A stretch of DNA of 64,000 bases from Lamellibrachia columna (GCA_963662155.1 OY759270.1:52693374-52757373); one strand, 5' to 3'. Shown: positions 29,601-38,433, counted from the stretch's first letter. Notes: generated by a model not told the origin, from the sequence alone. A program made the numbers and translations.

Positions 29601-32600
29601 TTATTTGCCCGATGTGCTTTAATTTTATTTATACATTCTTGAAAAAAATATTGTTGTAACTGAAACTATGGGCAAGTAATTTAAATCTAACACGCTTTCA
29701 TTTGCCTTTTTTTCCCTAATTTAACCATAATTCCACTTTAATAATTACTCATATAATGTATAGTTCCTATTTCAAAAACCACACACAATGAAGTAAGACA
29801 ATAATTCATCTCTTAAGATATTTGCACTTCATAACTGTTTGCACACCAGCTTAGCAATGATGACATTTCCCTAGCTAATGTCATAGTTGGCTAATGGTGG
29901 CAGCACGCACAGCAAAGGTGGACAAAGCCAGAATGTTGGACTCATTATGTGACAACATGTTTACAGCATTCACCTGCTAACTTCACTGACCTTGGAGAAA
30001 TTGTCCACCAGCCTTGGTCTAAACCCTGTATATCAGGTAACAATATGTACTTCTGTTTATGACTTGATGGTCAATGTAACACAAACAAGTTGTATTTATA
30101 AAGTTCTACAAACATCTCTCAGCCTTCAAGGTCAAGAGCATGACTTTTTGTAATCTCCAAGGCAAACAAGTGTAAACAATACAAATAAAAACTAATAAAA
30201 TAAAAACAATAGCAGCCATACCAGCTGCCAATTGCTTATTTTGTTGATAACTTGTTTTTATACATGCTCTGAATTATTCGTGTATAATACTGCTGTACTA
30301 AATTTTCTGACCAATTTAATTAAGCTCTTAACTGTTTCAATATTATTTTGTAAAATACATTTTAAACAATAATAGAACTATGTAAATTAATAAAAAATTC
30401 CAGGTTATTGTGTATAAATATTGTTCTGTGAAATATATTTAACATATAAAATGTAATTATATTACCCGAGTTATGCTGCAAAAACATGCAACTATGAGGT
30501 GCATTCATGAACATGCAACTATGAGGTGCATTCATGAACATGCAACTATGAGGTGCATTCATGAACATGCAACTATGAGGTGCATTCATGAACATGCAAG
30601 TATGAGGTGCATTCATGAACATGCAACTATGAGGTGCATTCATGAACATGCAACTATGAGGTGCATTCATGAACATGCAACTATGAGGTGCATTCATGAA
30701 CATGCAACTATGAGGTGCATTCATGAACAATGCATAATCACATTTAGTGAAAAACAAATATTACACAAATATCCAGCAATACACGGGTATTGATCTTGCA
30801 ATGCAGATGCGCTATTTCAGGAGCCTCAGAATTGACCGAGATGCACAAGCAGCTAGTACAAAACCTGTGCCACTGATGTATCCTAAACTGTTTTTGCAGA
30901 ACATTGTATTCATCAGATGAGTTAAGTTTTCAGGCAAACACTTTTCAACAGTTGCCAACTTGACCTGTGCTCACAAAGCCTGATGGTGCTTTTATTAGCG
31001 CATTCAACGGTGCAAAACCTGACATATTTCCCAATATATCTCACAGGGCACTGTGAGATACGAATTGGCACAACACAAAATGATATTAAAGTGTGAAAAA
31101 ATGTCATCTTTACAGGAATGTTTGTAATCATCTTGCTTCATATGTGAAGTTATTGGTCTGACTAGGTGCTTTATATGTTTGCCTCATTAATATCTATACA
31201 GTGTTTTGATTGGAAACTACTGTAACTCGACTGTTGATGCTGGCAATGAATTTAATGACAACTATATGAATACATGTGTCATGTTAATAGGTACAAAAAC
31301 CTGTAAGTTGGTAGATGGTAAACTAAAACTGCAGGAACAATTTAGGTGTGTTTCTTCTGTGGCTGTACACAGATGATCAACATATCTTTCTCCTCAAATG
31401 AATGGACACTGAACTCATAAGAAAAAACTTTTCCAATAACACAGACATTATTCAAGTATAAAGTCAGCATCTAGCAGAATGTAGCTGGCTTGATTTGCGA
31501 GAACAGAAGCCAATAAAGTATGGTAAGAGGGCCAGGGATAACACAACGGTTAGTGGCAACAGTAACCTTGGGCTGTCATATCAATCACACAGAACATCAC
31601 CACAAACTGGCCCCAGCTGGTCATCAGCTGGTCATCCCCTGTTTGCTGGACATCTGGCCACATACCTGCTTCCTAAAAGGTTGTCATGTGGGCAGTTAAT
31701 CAACTTACAGGTGGTGACCCAATGACTAATTGTAGTGGACAACACACTGAGAGATGGCCAGCATGCACACACCATATTGTTGGAGACCATCGCATGACAA
31801 GAGAAAGTGAAAGACAGAGGCAGTGCTGGTTGTAGCAATTATTGCCCAATAAAGAGTTCTGTAAATAGGTAACTAAAACAATTAACTAATCCAATCAACT
31901 AATCCAATAAAACTTGATAATCAGTACTGGAGTGGAGTTATTGCTTGCTTTGTTTAGCAATAAATTAAAAGTGTTATATATACTAGTTATATACAGCATG
32001 TTTTATTGTATAAATAATAATTTTATTTGGTTAAATCTAGTTTTACCTTGATTTGTTAAGGACAAAGTTATTGTCTGTACAATGTGTGTAGTTCAAGTAA
32101 TGACATAATGTCATTATAAAAGTTCAAATGGTTTCTGTGCCGTATGGCGTCCTTGCACATACAAGAAATAACCACCGACCCCTTCATAATGAGATCCTCC
32201 CACCATTATATACCTTATCTAGAATACTGTATCTTACAGTATATTAAATGCTGCTTCACATGCTTAAACTACACGGAGAGGCCAGTGATCAAATGATCAA
32301 GCATGATTGTATAGGTGTTAGGGCACACTTAGTTCTCCTACCAAAATTAGAAAAAAATAGCTTTTCTCTTATTATTTTACATTCTTAATATTTTTAGGTA
32401 CCCATTAATGAACCCATTAATGAACATGCTTAAATGACAAATTATATGAAATTTTAACTTCCACCACGGCTGATTAACAATAAAAGTGGTAACATATTAA
32501 AAGTTATGAAACAATCTATTCCAAATAAAACATTGTTTCCAAACGTTACTGAACGAAATAAACATGGCAAAATTGCAGCGATAAAGTGTGGTGAAGAGTG

Positions 32601-35600
32601 GTGAAGAATGGTGAAGAGTGGTGAAGAATGGTGAAGAGTGGTGAAGAGTGGTGAAGAATGGTGAAGAGTGGTGAAGAGTGGTGAAGAGTGGTGAAGAGTG
32701 GTATCCTGAAGAGGCTATAGTAAACCTACTCCTGCCATACTTTGAAATGAACCAGGTACATAATAGATTCATTAATACATACCTAAAAATATTAAGAATG
32801 TAAAATAATAAAAGAAAAGCTATATTTTTAAAATGTTGGGAGGGGGAACTATGTGGCCCTGGTACTACAACAAATAATAAAGATTAAAACTAAGATAAAA
32901 AATCAAAGTGCTAAAAAAATAGGTTGAATTTTATTTATGCCAAACAAATATGAATGTTTTTCATTTTAGATTTAGCAATAATAAAACCGTTCATTCAGAA
33001 AAAAATCATGCAACCTGAGATAACGGTATCAACTGAATCAGTTTAGTAAGACCATTATAGGCTTCAGAAAAACGTAATTTGTTCGCCTAAAATGAAACTG
33101 GCACCAAATGTTCATTACAGCTTGATATGTATTTATTCTGGAGCTGACTGTTAATTGCTCTTGGCTCCTGAGGACTGCACCTTAGCCACACATAATTATT
33201 TGAAGGTCTCCAGCTGTTGTCTGAAATTGTAGGAATGAATTTGTATGAATGACCTAGCACTCAAGTATAAATGATAAACTCCCCCGAGAGTGCTACTCCA
33301 AGAAGGTCTCGCTCGAGAGTGCTACCCCAAGAAGGTCTCGCTGGAGAGTGCTACCTCAAGAAGGTCTCCCTCGAGAGTGCTACATCAAGAAGGTCTCCCT
33401 CGAGTGTGCTACCCCAAGAAGGTCTCCCTGAGAGTGCTAATGAAGTGAAGGTCAAATCACTTTGTCAAATCAAATGACAAACTGTTTACCCTAACACATT
33501 TTTTTTGCTATATCGTATGACACTTCTTAGAAAACAACCGTTATCTGTTTCAAATATTACTACTTTTATGCAACATTTGATCAGCAACTAGCTGAGTTGC
33601 CAGGCATTGCACGGGAGAAGGGCAGCCATTGCAAGAGGTTATGTCTCCCTGCACTTACTCCCAGTCAAGAGGTTATGTCTCCCTGCACTTACTCCCAGTC
33701 AAGAGTTTATGTCTCCCTGCACTTACTCCCAGTCAAGAGTTTATGTGTCCCTGCACTTACTCCCAGTCAAGAGTTTATGTCTCCCTGCACTTACTCCCAG
33801 TCAAGAGGTTATGTGTCCCTGCACTTACTCCCAGTCAAGAGTTTATGTCTCCCTGCACTTACTCCCAGTCAAGAGTTTATGTCTCCCTGCACTTACTCCC
33901 AGTCAAGAGGTTATGTGTCCCTGCACTTACTCCCAGTCAAGAGTTTATGTCTCCCTGCACTTACTCCCAGTCAAGAGTTTATGTCTCCCTGCACTTACTC
34001 CCAGTCAAGAGTTTATGTCTCCCTGCACTTACTCCCAGTCAAGAGGTTATGTGTCCCTGCACTTACTCCCAGTCAAGAGTTTATGTCTCCCTGCACTTAC
34101 TCCCAGTCAAGAGTTTATGTCTCCCTGCACTTACTCCCAGTCAAGAGTTTATGTCTCCCTGCACTTACTCCCAGTCAAGAGTTTATGTCTCCCTGCACTT
34201 ACTCCTAGTCAAGAGGTTATGTGTCCCTGCACTTACTCCCAGTCAAGAGTTTATGTCTCCCTGCACTTACTCCCAGTCAAGAGTTTATGTCTCCCTGCAC
34301 TTACTCCCAGTCAAGAGGTTATGTCTCCCTGCACTTACTCCCAGTCAAGAGGTTATGTCTCCCTGCACTTACTCCTAGTCAAGAGGTTATGTGTCCCTGC
34401 ACTTACTCCCAGTCAAGAGTTTATGTCTCCCTGCACTTACTCCCAGTCAAGAGTTTATGTCTCCCTGCACTTACTCCCAGTCAAGAGGTTATGTCTCCCT
34501 GCACTTACTCCCAGTCAAGAGGTTATGTGTCCCTGCACTTACTCCCAGTCAAGAGTTTATGTCTCCCTGCACTTACTCCCAGTCAAGAGTTTATGTCTCC
34601 CTGCACTTACTCCCAGTCAAGAGGTTATGTGTCCCTGCACTTACTCCCAGTCAAGAGTTTATGTCTCCCTGCACTTACTCCCAGTCAAGAGTTTATGTCT
34701 CCCTGCACTTACTCCCAGTCAAGAGTTTATGTCTCCCTGCACTTACTCCCAGTCAAGAGTTTATGTCTCCCTGCACTTACTCCTAGTCAAGAGGTTATGT
34801 GTCCCTGCACTTACTCCCAGTCAAGAGTTTATGTCTCCCTGCACTTACTCCCAGTCAAGAGTTTATGTCTCCCTGCACTTACTCCCAGTCAAGAGGTTAT
34901 GTCTCCCTGCACTTACTCCCAGTCAAGAGGTTATGTCTCCCTGCACTTACTCCTAGTCAAGAGTTTATGTCTCCCTGCACTTACTCCCAGTCAAGAGTTT
35001 ATGTCTCCCTGCACTTACTCCCAGTCAAGAGTTTATGTCTCCCTGCACTTACTCCCAGTCAAGAGTTTATGTCTCCCTGCACTTACTCCCAGTCAAGAGT
35101 TTATGTGTCCCTGCACTTACTCCCAGTCAAGAGTTTATGTCTCCCTGCACTTACTCCCAGTCAAGAGTTTATGTCTCCCTGCACTTACTCCCAGTCAAGA
35201 GTTTATGTGTCCCTGCACTTACTCCCAGTCAAGAGTTTATGTCTCCCTGCACTTACTCCCAGTCAAGAGTTTATGTCTCCCTGCACTTACTCCCAGTCAA
35301 GAGTTTATGTCTCCCTGCACTTACTCCCAGTCAAGAGGTTATGTCTCCCTGCACTTACTCCCAGTCAAGAGTTTATGTCTCCCTGCACTTACTCCCAGTC
35401 AAGAGTTTATGTCTCCCTGCACTTACTCCCAGTCAAGAGGTTATGTCTCCCTGCACTTACTCCCAGTCGAGAGGTTATGTCTCCCTGCACTTACTCCCAG
35501 TCAAGAGTTTATGTCCCCCTGCACTTACTCCCAGTCAAGAGTTTATGTGTCCCTGCACTTACTCCCAGTCAAGAGTTTATGTCTCCCTGCACTTACTCCC

Positions 35601-38018
35601 AGTCAAGAGTTTATGTCTCCCTGCACTTACTCCCAGTCAAGAGTTTATGTGTCCCTGCACTTACTCCCAGTCAAGAGTTTATGTCTCCCTGCACTTACTC
35701 CCAGTCAAGAGTTTATGTCCCCCTGCACTTACTCCCAGTCAAGAGTTTATGTCTCCCTGCACTTACTCCCAGTCAAGAGGTTATGTCTCCCTGCACTTAC
35801 TCCCAGTCAAGAGGTTATGTCTCCCTGCACTTACTCCTAGTCAAGAGTTTATGTCTCCCTGCACTTACTCCCAGTCAAGAGTTTATGTCTCCCTGCACTT
35901 ACTCCCAGTCAAGAGTTTATGTCTCCCTGCACTTACTCCCAGTCAAGAGTTTATGTCTCCCTGCACTTACTCCCAGTCAAGAGTTTATGTGTCCCTGCAC
36001 TTACTCCCAGTCAAGAGTTTATGTCTCCCTGCACTTACTCCCAGTCAAGAGTTTATGTCTCCCTGCACTTACTCCCAGTCAAGAGTTTATGTGTCCCTGC
36101 ACTTACTCCCAGTCAAGAGTTTATGTCTCCCTGCACTTACTCCCAGTCAAGAGTTTATGTCTCCCTGCACTTACTCCCAGTCAAGAGTTTATGTGTCCCT
36201 GCACTTACTCCCAGTCAAGAGTTTATGTCTCCCTGCACTTACTCCCAGTCAAGAGTTTATGTCCCCCTGCACTTACTCCCAGTCAAGAGTTTATGTCTCC
36301 CTGCACTTACTCCCAGTCAAGAGTTTATGTCTCCCTGCACTTACTCCCAGTCAAGAGTTTATGTCCCCCTGCACTTACTCCCAGTCAAGCTTTGGTTAGG
36401 CCAATGGCATTGATGACTTCACGCCCCCAAAATCATGTACAACTGCCAGTGTCACGAAGCGTTCATACCGCATAAAGGAACTTCTATGGACATTTGATGT
36501 AGACCACGTAACAATCGTGGAAAACGTGCATAGCAGTGCCAACTATTGTACATAACTATAAACTTCTGTTTTTCTGAGTTACGTAATCTGTATGTCAAAC
36601 GTCCACACAATGTTCCTTCATAATCCCCCCCCCAGAAAACCAGGGGAATTTTTTAATGAGTTTAACGCATGAACATGGCATGGCGCACCTACAAAATTTC
36701 AGTCCCATACATGCGAAACTGACAGAGATGTGAGGGGACAGACAAACTGACAGAGATGTGAGGGGACAGACAAACTGACAGAGATGTGAGGGGACAGACA
36801 AACTGACAGAGATGTGAGGGGACAGACAAACTGACAGAGATGTGAGGGGACAGACAAACTGACAGAGATGTGAGGGGACAGACAAACTGACAGAGATGTG
36901 AGGGGACAGACAAACTGACAGAGATGTGAGGGGACAGACAAACTGACAGAGATGTGAGGGGACAGACAAACTGACAGAGATGTGAGGGGACAGACAAACT
37001 GACAGAGATGTGAGGGGACAGACAAACTGACAGAGATGTGAGGGGACAGACAAACTGACAGAGATGTGAGGGGACAGACAAACTACTTTATAGCATAGAA
37101 ACAAACATTTCACTATGACCGACCTTAAATTTTATCAGTAATTTCTTGGATTAATAAAAGAAATATCACCCAACGAAAACTGAAACTTTAATGCAAATTA
37201 TATTACAAACATATGAATCACACTTTGGTATGACCAGTTCATGCGACTGAGGAAGGATAAGGATTTACTAAACATTTCACAATCTGTGCGAGATCACAAT
37301 GAAACATTTATGAAGATTTAAACATTGCCAGATGGTTACTTCTGCCACAAGCCATTGTTATAGGATATTAGCCTCTTTCATCTTAGCACCAATGATAGTC
37401 ATGCCTCCTGGCTGTGTCATCCCCAATACAACACCATGTGCAGCCATGCATGACGGCATGCATGACGGCATGCATATATCAGGTTGACATTGGCAAACAT
37501 GCATTGACATTAGAGGACATACAAGGGTCTTCATGGAAAGTTTCTCATCCGGATGTCAGGTTATATATATATATATCACTCAGTTGGTAAGCAGCAGTGG
37601 AAATAGTTCAATGAGTCATTCATTGCAACATTGCAACTGCAATCTGATGTCATGATAGTAAATATTTTGCGCTGCTCAAATATTTCCATGGCCATAGCTG
37701 AATTATGTAAAACATCAAAATTGGTTTTAAATTGCTAACAGTCACCCTCTTATATCTTGTGGGGGGTGTCTCAGTTATAACTACAAAGCAGGAATGTTGG
37801 TTCAACCAAGCAAATCATGCAAAGTGCAAAGAAGTTGCACAAAATGCAAGTGAGAAAGGATAGTGTCCTGAATGTCTCTCTCCCCACCAAGAAATCTTCC
37901 ACATCCATTCCCAAATAAAGAAATTTTTAGTGACATTAGTGTATATAATTATGTATATAATAACAATGATAAAAAAATCCAATATATCTAACCCGCTTAA
38001 TCATTGGAAACCTCAGTT

Positions 38019-38095
<77 letters not shown>

Positions 38096-38367
38096 ATAAA
38101 CAATATAAAATTAATAGCATAAACATTTAAATAAAATGTGCACACTTACTCCTTATTTGCAACTCTAAATGCAAACTGTACAAAGGTTATAAAAAGGTGG
38201 TGACACACCTTATAGCATTGTTATCCATTGAATATAAATCTTACCTTTCTTGAGCCCAACATGTTACCAAGCACCACCATTTCTCTTGTGAGGTATAACG
38301 TTACTTTGGTACTTCTAGCTTGACAAATAGACAAAAACATCCTCCTCATCTGAATTAAACTTGACAT
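2576..38367 (-). CDS. SESN: Sestrin gene, whole coding span (exons 1A/1B to 10)
   Basis: Sestrins are stress-induced proteins that restrain mTORC1 by binding GATOR2; vertebrate members sense leucine and act against peroxide. Ten minus-strand exons with GT donors and AG acceptors join without a phase conflict. Isoform A (exon 1A, then 2-10) totals 1443 nt, 480 aa, the length I recall for human SESN2. Isoform B (exon 1B, then 2-10) is about 563 aa. Landmarks in isoform A numbering: RHQCSYL with Cys115 in the N-terminal alkylhydroperoxidase-like half; an acidic, Ser-rich linker at about 205-300; TYNT at 374-377, Arg390, the GATOR2-contact Asp pair 406-407, and the C-terminal LLYALRAI helix. The family call is near certain. 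The first exons and the untranslated ends are inferred. I find no convincing AATAAA on this strand between the stop and position 1. Confidence 0.95.
2663..3056 (-). other. Sestrin intron 9
   Basis: 394 bases between the GTGCGT donor and the CTGTTCAG acceptor. AT-rich; nothing else recognised. Confidence 0.9.
3057..3282 (-). CDS. SESN: Sestrin exon 9 (leucine-pocket and GATOR2-contact region)
   Basis: The acceptor is CTTCCAG and the donor GTGCGT. One leading base completes Thr377, then 75 codons follow. It includes [33 protein letters not shown] and EFEHSEK. In human SESN2 numbering this holds Thr386, Arg390, Asp406-Asp407 and Glu451, all kept here. The residue at the human Trp444 position is Met, at Leu389 is Phe, and at Arg448 is Glu. 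An apparent ATG at 3279-3281 is internal and not a start. Confidence 0.96.
3283..3764 (-). other. Sestrin intron 8
   Basis: 482 AT-rich bases with no repeat or coding signal recognised. Confidence 0.9.
3765..3874 (-). CDS. SESN: Sestrin exon 8
   Basis: The acceptor is CATGCAG and the donor GTAAGA. Thirty-six codons plus two bases encode [16 protein letters not shown] and [13 protein letters not shown]. This is the start of the conserved C-terminal sestrin domain. It carries the Thr374-Tyr375-Thr377 segment that forms the lid over bound leucine in human SESN2. The exon lies beside a 30-bp minisatellite that starts about 10 bases beyond its acceptor. Confidence 0.95.
3881..4352. repeat. 30-bp CA-rich minisatellite in intron 7
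   Basis: Units of ACAAACGTTTACACGTAGGC followed by AAACACAC and a variable run of CA. A pure (CA)n block at about 4120-4180 interrupts the array, and later units have decayed. The CA run varies, so unit length drifts between about 26 and 30. The array starts within about 10 bases of the exon 8 acceptor. Confidence 0.92.
4353..4751 (-). other. Remainder of sestrin intron 7
   Basis: Unique sequence between the array and the donor of exon 7 (GTAAGT at 4751-4746); nothing recognised. Confidence 0.8.
4752..4879 (-). CDS. SESN: Sestrin exon 7
   Basis: The acceptor is TTGTTCCAG and the donor GTAAGT. Two bases complete a Leu codon begun in exon 6, and 42 codons follow. The peptide includes [19 protein letters not shown] and ends [11 protein letters not shown]. 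The FVYQDF...IPTFR part aligns with the YKDFSRHG...VPTFR segment of vertebrate sestrins that precedes the C-terminal domain. Confidence 0.92.
4880..5180 (-). other. Sestrin intron 6
   Basis: 301 bases with an ATT-rich stretch near 5140-5170 close to the donor. Confidence 0.9.
5181..5313 (-). CDS. SESN: Sestrin exon 6 (helical linker)
   Basis: The acceptor is GTTGTAG and the donor GTGAGT. Forty-four codons plus one base encode a Glu/Gln-rich helix starting [20 protein letters not shown] and including [14 protein letters not shown]. It corresponds to the linker segment of vertebrate sestrins with MEKMRQLQE...SQEEMASRFE. It is less conserved than its neighbours, but phase and position fit exactly. 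Confidence 0.93.
5335..5612 (-). mobile_element. tRNA-derived SINE (family B), in intron 5
   Basis: On the minus strand it reads a tRNA-like head with a B-box-like GGGTTTGAATCC. A conserved core follows (CTCAGTTCAGTCAGCTGTAT, then AAATGAGTACC), then a tail with CTGGATATAAGAATTTACC. It is about 75% alike to the copy at 45096-45424 over its length, by eye. The 5' A-box end is truncated. It stops about 22 bases from sestrin exon 6. Confidence 0.8.
5613..6632 (-). other. Remainder of sestrin intron 5
   Basis: Unique sequence. A short partly duplicated motif (CCTGCAYGTGTRGAATTAAAT) occurs near 5668 and 5770. No coding signal. Confidence 0.7.
6633..6884 (-). CDS. SESN: Sestrin exon 5
   Basis: The acceptor is CATTTCAG and the donor GTGAGT; 84 codons in phase 0. 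The first half, [20 protein letters not shown] followed by [12 protein letters not shown], is the conserved end of the N-terminal sestrin domain. The second half is a Ser/Asp-rich linker ([17 protein letters not shown]) expected to be disordered. Confidence 0.96.
6985..7135 (+). repeat. Dispersed repeat 'R', copy 1
   Basis: Contains AAATCTGTAGTGTGTGAATA, then CAATCGGTTTAATGAGAAC and TTGTTAAAATCATCAGAAGA. The same order of motifs occurs at 9536-9826 and 39772-39958 (reverse) and at 50640-50795 (forward). A small duplication (TTTAGCCCATTACAAATCAG twice) precedes it. No terminal repeats or coding capacity found; class unknown. Confidence 0.8.
7172..7294. repeat. 33-bp minisatellite in intron 4, 4 copies
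   Basis: Unit AGTATACAGAGGTGGAGCAA plus CTTATCTTAATAT. The copies are nearly identical. It lies just downstream of dispersed repeat copy 1. Confidence 0.93.
7404..7586 (-). CDS. SESN: Sestrin exon 4 (conserved cysteine)
   Basis: The acceptor is GTTGGCAG and the donor GTGAGT; 61 codons in phase 0. It begins [14 protein letters not shown], aligning with AAARHQCSYLVNLH of vertebrate sestrins, and ends [18 protein letters not shown]. Cys115 (human SESN2 Cys125) and Tyr117 (Tyr127) are present; the third residue of that triad, His132 in human, is Gln122. Its acceptor and first bases are copied in tandem in the upstream intron (7571-7850). Confidence 0.97.
7571..7850 (-). repeat. 47-bp array of the exon 4 splice acceptor, 6 copies
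   Basis: Units start at 7571, 7618, 7665, 7712, 7759 and 7806, all 47 bases apart. On the minus strand each contains GAATGTTTTGTTGGCAG followed by the first 24 bases of exon 4 (GCTGCTGGACGGCATCAATG...). The copy nearest the exon (acceptor at 7587-7588) is the one that continues into coding sequence. One copy (7712) has A for C in the coding part. Confidence 0.97.
8545..8659. repeat. 55-bp tandem duplication
   Basis: CAGTCTTTCACCAGCACCCA... begins at 8551 and again at 8606, with one or two differences. Confidence 0.85.
9536..9826 (-). repeat. Dispersed repeat 'R', copy 2, with internal 22-bp array
   Basis: Reverse-strand relative of the repeat at 50640-50795 and 39772-39958. It shares TTTGTTGATGTTAAAATTTG, the TTTTGTTAAAATCATT block and a CAGACCACTTTTTT end with copy 3. 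Its middle (9642-9792) has become a 22-bp array (TTAAACTATTTACACACGTTAC), about seven copies, while the other family members have a single copy there. Confidence 0.8.
10053..10081 (+). other. Potential G-quadruplex
   Basis: Six runs of three or more G separated by single T residues on the plus strand, which is the template strand of sestrin intron 3. Confidence 0.65.
11291..12704. repeat. 57-bp minisatellite, about 25 copies, in intron 3
   Basis: Unit with TAGAGGTATAACAAGACCCA, GCCGGGTGTAGTCCGTTGTA and TGAGCTGGGGTGTTGAG. Variants alternate at a few fixed sites (CCGGG/CAGGG/CTGGG; TATGAGC/TATCAGC). Because 57 is a multiple of 3, the minus strand shows a 479-codon open frame ([18 protein letters not shown]), which I judge to be an artefact. 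Confidence 0.97.
12855..13441. repeat. 39-bp minisatellite, about 15 copies, in intron 3
   Basis: Unit CATGAGGACCCAACAACTAC plus CAGGGGACACAACGTCCAC. One unit near 13190 lacks 2 bases. 39 is a multiple of 3, so several frames look open; no coding evidence. A 150-base unique spacer separates it from the 57-bp array. Confidence 0.97.
13442..14472 (-). other. Sestrin intron 3, 5' part
   Basis: Unique sequence apart from a three-copy repeat at about 13765-13867 (GAGAATTTAATAGTTTTCAC, about 33-bp period). No exon seen. Confidence 0.75.
14473..14643 (-). CDS. SESN: Sestrin exon 3
   Basis: The acceptor is GGTTTCAG and the donor GTGAGT; 57 codons in phase 0. It starts [20 protein letters not shown] and contains [16 protein letters not shown] and [16 protein letters not shown], the strongest N-terminal sestrin signature (HPQYLESFLKTQ...DGPLPLHYRHYIGIM in vertebrates). 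Confidence 0.97.
14644..17648 (-). other. Sestrin intron 2, main part
   Basis: Mostly unique and AT-rich. Minor structure: a (GT)n/(CA)n patch near 15895-15920, a G-rich 34-bp duplication at about 16725-16800, and short tandem pairs at about 17165-17265 and 17345-17415. No exon recognised. Confidence 0.7.
17649..17782. repeat. 134-bp direct repeat, left copy, flanking a SINE
   Basis: Identical, as far as I can read, to 18106-18239 (offset 457). It begins TAACCACTAACCACACCTAC and ends CCTAAGCATAAA, directly next to the SINE. Confidence 0.95.
17783..18105 (+). mobile_element. tRNA-derived SINE (family A) in intron 2
   Basis: The head resembles a tRNA: A-box region GTGGCCTAGTGGTTAAGGTG and B-box region GAGTTCAAGACCC. 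The core (GGCAATTTCGTTTACCCTAC, then CTCAGCTGTAAATGAGTAC) is shared with the family B SINEs. The 3' part ends GGGGGATGACTTTACCTACC with a TTTACC tail. This layout matches the V/Meta-domain SINEs I recall from molluscs. It has no coding capacity. Confidence 0.85.
18106..18239. repeat. 134-bp direct repeat, right copy, flanking a SINE
   Basis: Perfect copy of 17649-17782. Its right end is 24 bases from the donor side of sestrin exon 2. Confidence 0.95.
18264..18293 (-). CDS. SESN: Sestrin exon 2 (30-nt microexon)
   Basis: TTTTGTTACAG, then 30 bases encoding [10 protein letters not shown], then GTGAGA. It is in phase 0 on both sides, so it could be skipped in frame. It aligns with the ILQVGSEDAQ segment just before the first conserved helix of vertebrate sestrins, which supports it as coding. 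It sits 24 bases from the end of a 134-bp repeat flanking a SINE. Confidence 0.82.
18294..21401 (-). other. Sestrin intron 1 (from exon 1B)
   Basis: About 3.1 kb of unique AT-rich DNA. I saw no exon, array or transposon. Its donor is GTAGGA at 21401 and its acceptor TTTTGTTACAG at 18294. Confidence 0.75.
21402..21773 (-). CDS. SESN: Sestrin alternative first exon 1B
   Basis: The frame is open from about 21962 to a GGG|GTAGGA donor whose last exon base is 21402, in phase 0 with exon 2. The first in-frame ATG is at 21771-21773 and gives 124 codons: a divergent, acidic N-terminus ([10 protein letters not shown] near residue 30) ending [10 protein letters not shown] do not recognise the peptide, but sestrin N-termini are poorly conserved and SESN1 is known to use alternative first exons. 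The ATG context is weak (T at -3). The next upstream ATG (21889-21891) opens a 4-codon uORF, MSVS-stop. Confidence 0.68.
22120..22170 (-). promoter_or_regulatory. Candidate TATA/CCAAT promoter for exon 1B
   Basis: On the minus strand TATAAATA lies at 22151-22158. A reverse CCAAT box (ATTGG) is directly upstream, at about 22163-22167. Transcription would start near 22128, giving a 5'UTR of roughly 355 bases with one short uORF. The surrounding 21.4-22.3 kb is GC- and CpG-richer than the rest of the window, as expected near a promoter. Confidence 0.5.
24725..24900 (+). mobile_element. Decayed non-LTR retrotransposon C-terminal fragment
   Basis: The plus-strand translation gives [20 protein letters not shown] followed by KNSLFLHL. 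This is the W-N-x-L-P...SLDTFKNxL motif seen at the C-terminus of many CR1/Jockey-type LINE reverse-transcriptase ORFs. It is short, with no upstream domain found, so it is probably a 5'-truncated relic. Confidence 0.55.
27765..27937. repeat. 56-bp tandem repeat, 3 copies
   Basis: TGTGCTGACTGCATCAATCT... begins at 27767, 27823 and 27879; the copies are identical or nearly so. Confidence 0.93.
28838..29400. repeat. 28/29-bp alternating minisatellite, about 20 copies
   Basis: Two unit types alternate: GAATGTGGCATGTACAGTCC... and GAATGTGGCATGTAACAGTC.... They form a 57-bp dimer, with a few units shortened by 5-6 bases and a GTGACAG variant. Confidence 0.95.
29461..29600. repeat. 33-bp minisatellite, 4 copies
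   Basis: Unit CATAAGTCATAAGTCTGGTC plus TTACCCCATCTAA. Confidence 0.93.
29601..30475. other. Unique AT-rich sequence
   Basis: Nothing recognised on either strand. Confidence 0.6.
30478..30729. repeat. 27-bp minisatellite, 9 copies
   Basis: Unit CATGCAACTATGAGGTGCAT plus TCATGAA, very uniform; one copy has AAGTATG for AACTATG. 27 is a multiple of 3, so both strands show open frames. Confidence 0.95.
30730..32585. other. Unique sequence
   Basis: No gene or clear repeat recognised. Confidence 0.55.
32586..32702. repeat. 10-bp minisatellite, about 11 copies
   Basis: Unit GTGGTGAAGA with an ATGGTGAAGA variant. Confidence 0.92.
33283..33440. repeat. 29-bp minisatellite, about 5 copies
   Basis: Unit GAGAGTGCTACCCCAAGAAG plus GTCTCCCTC, with several substitutions between copies. 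Confidence 0.9.
33630..36390. repeat. 34-bp minisatellite, about 81 copies
   Basis: Unit AGTCAAGAGTTTATGTCTCC plus CTGCACTTACTCCC. Variable sites are GAGTTT/GAGGTT, GTCTCC/GTGTCC/GTCCCC and TCCCAG/TCCTAG. All three plus frames stay open until a TCCTAG variant supplies a TAG, so long Pro/Ser/Leu-rich ORFs here are artefacts. The array would lie in the first intron of sestrin isoform A. Confidence 0.98.
36716..37083. repeat. 28-bp minisatellite, 13 copies
   Basis: Unit AAACTGACAGAGATGTGAGG plus GGACAGAC. The copies are almost perfectly identical, so this is probably a recent expansion. It starts about 325 bases after the 34-bp array. Confidence 0.97.
37084..38244. other. Unique sequence with an (AT)n tract
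   Basis: A pure (AT)n run lies at 38019-38089 and a short one at 37562-37576. Otherwise unremarkable. It is just downstream of candidate exon 1A on the minus strand. Confidence 0.7.
38245..38367 (-). CDS. SESN: Candidate sestrin alternative first exon 1A
   Basis: Forty-one open codons start at ATG 38365-38367 ([18 protein letters not shown]...) and end NMLGSRK at a consensus AAG|GTAAGAT donor. The phase is 0, which matches exon 2. With exons 2-10 it gives 480 aa, and from Thr374 onward the residue numbers coincide with human SESN2. The peptide itself has no recognised homologue. The argument rests on the core promoter 73 bases upstream, the open frame, the donor and the phase. Confidence 0.55.
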
Positions 38368-38433
38368 ATTTGTCTCTGTTGTGTTGTGACAAAGCTTTCC
38401 AAGAAGAACTGATTGCAGAAGACAGAAGGCTGT

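Noticed and set aside
30362..30793. His- and Cys-rich repeat peptides from the 27-bp array
   Set aside because: Open on both strands only because 27 is a multiple of 3.
33597..36475. Several 130-560 codon plus-strand open frames rich in Pro, Ser and Leu
   Set aside because: The 34-bp unit has no stop triplet at any of its 34 offsets. With random sequence that happens about one time in five, so long frames in all three phases carry no coding information.
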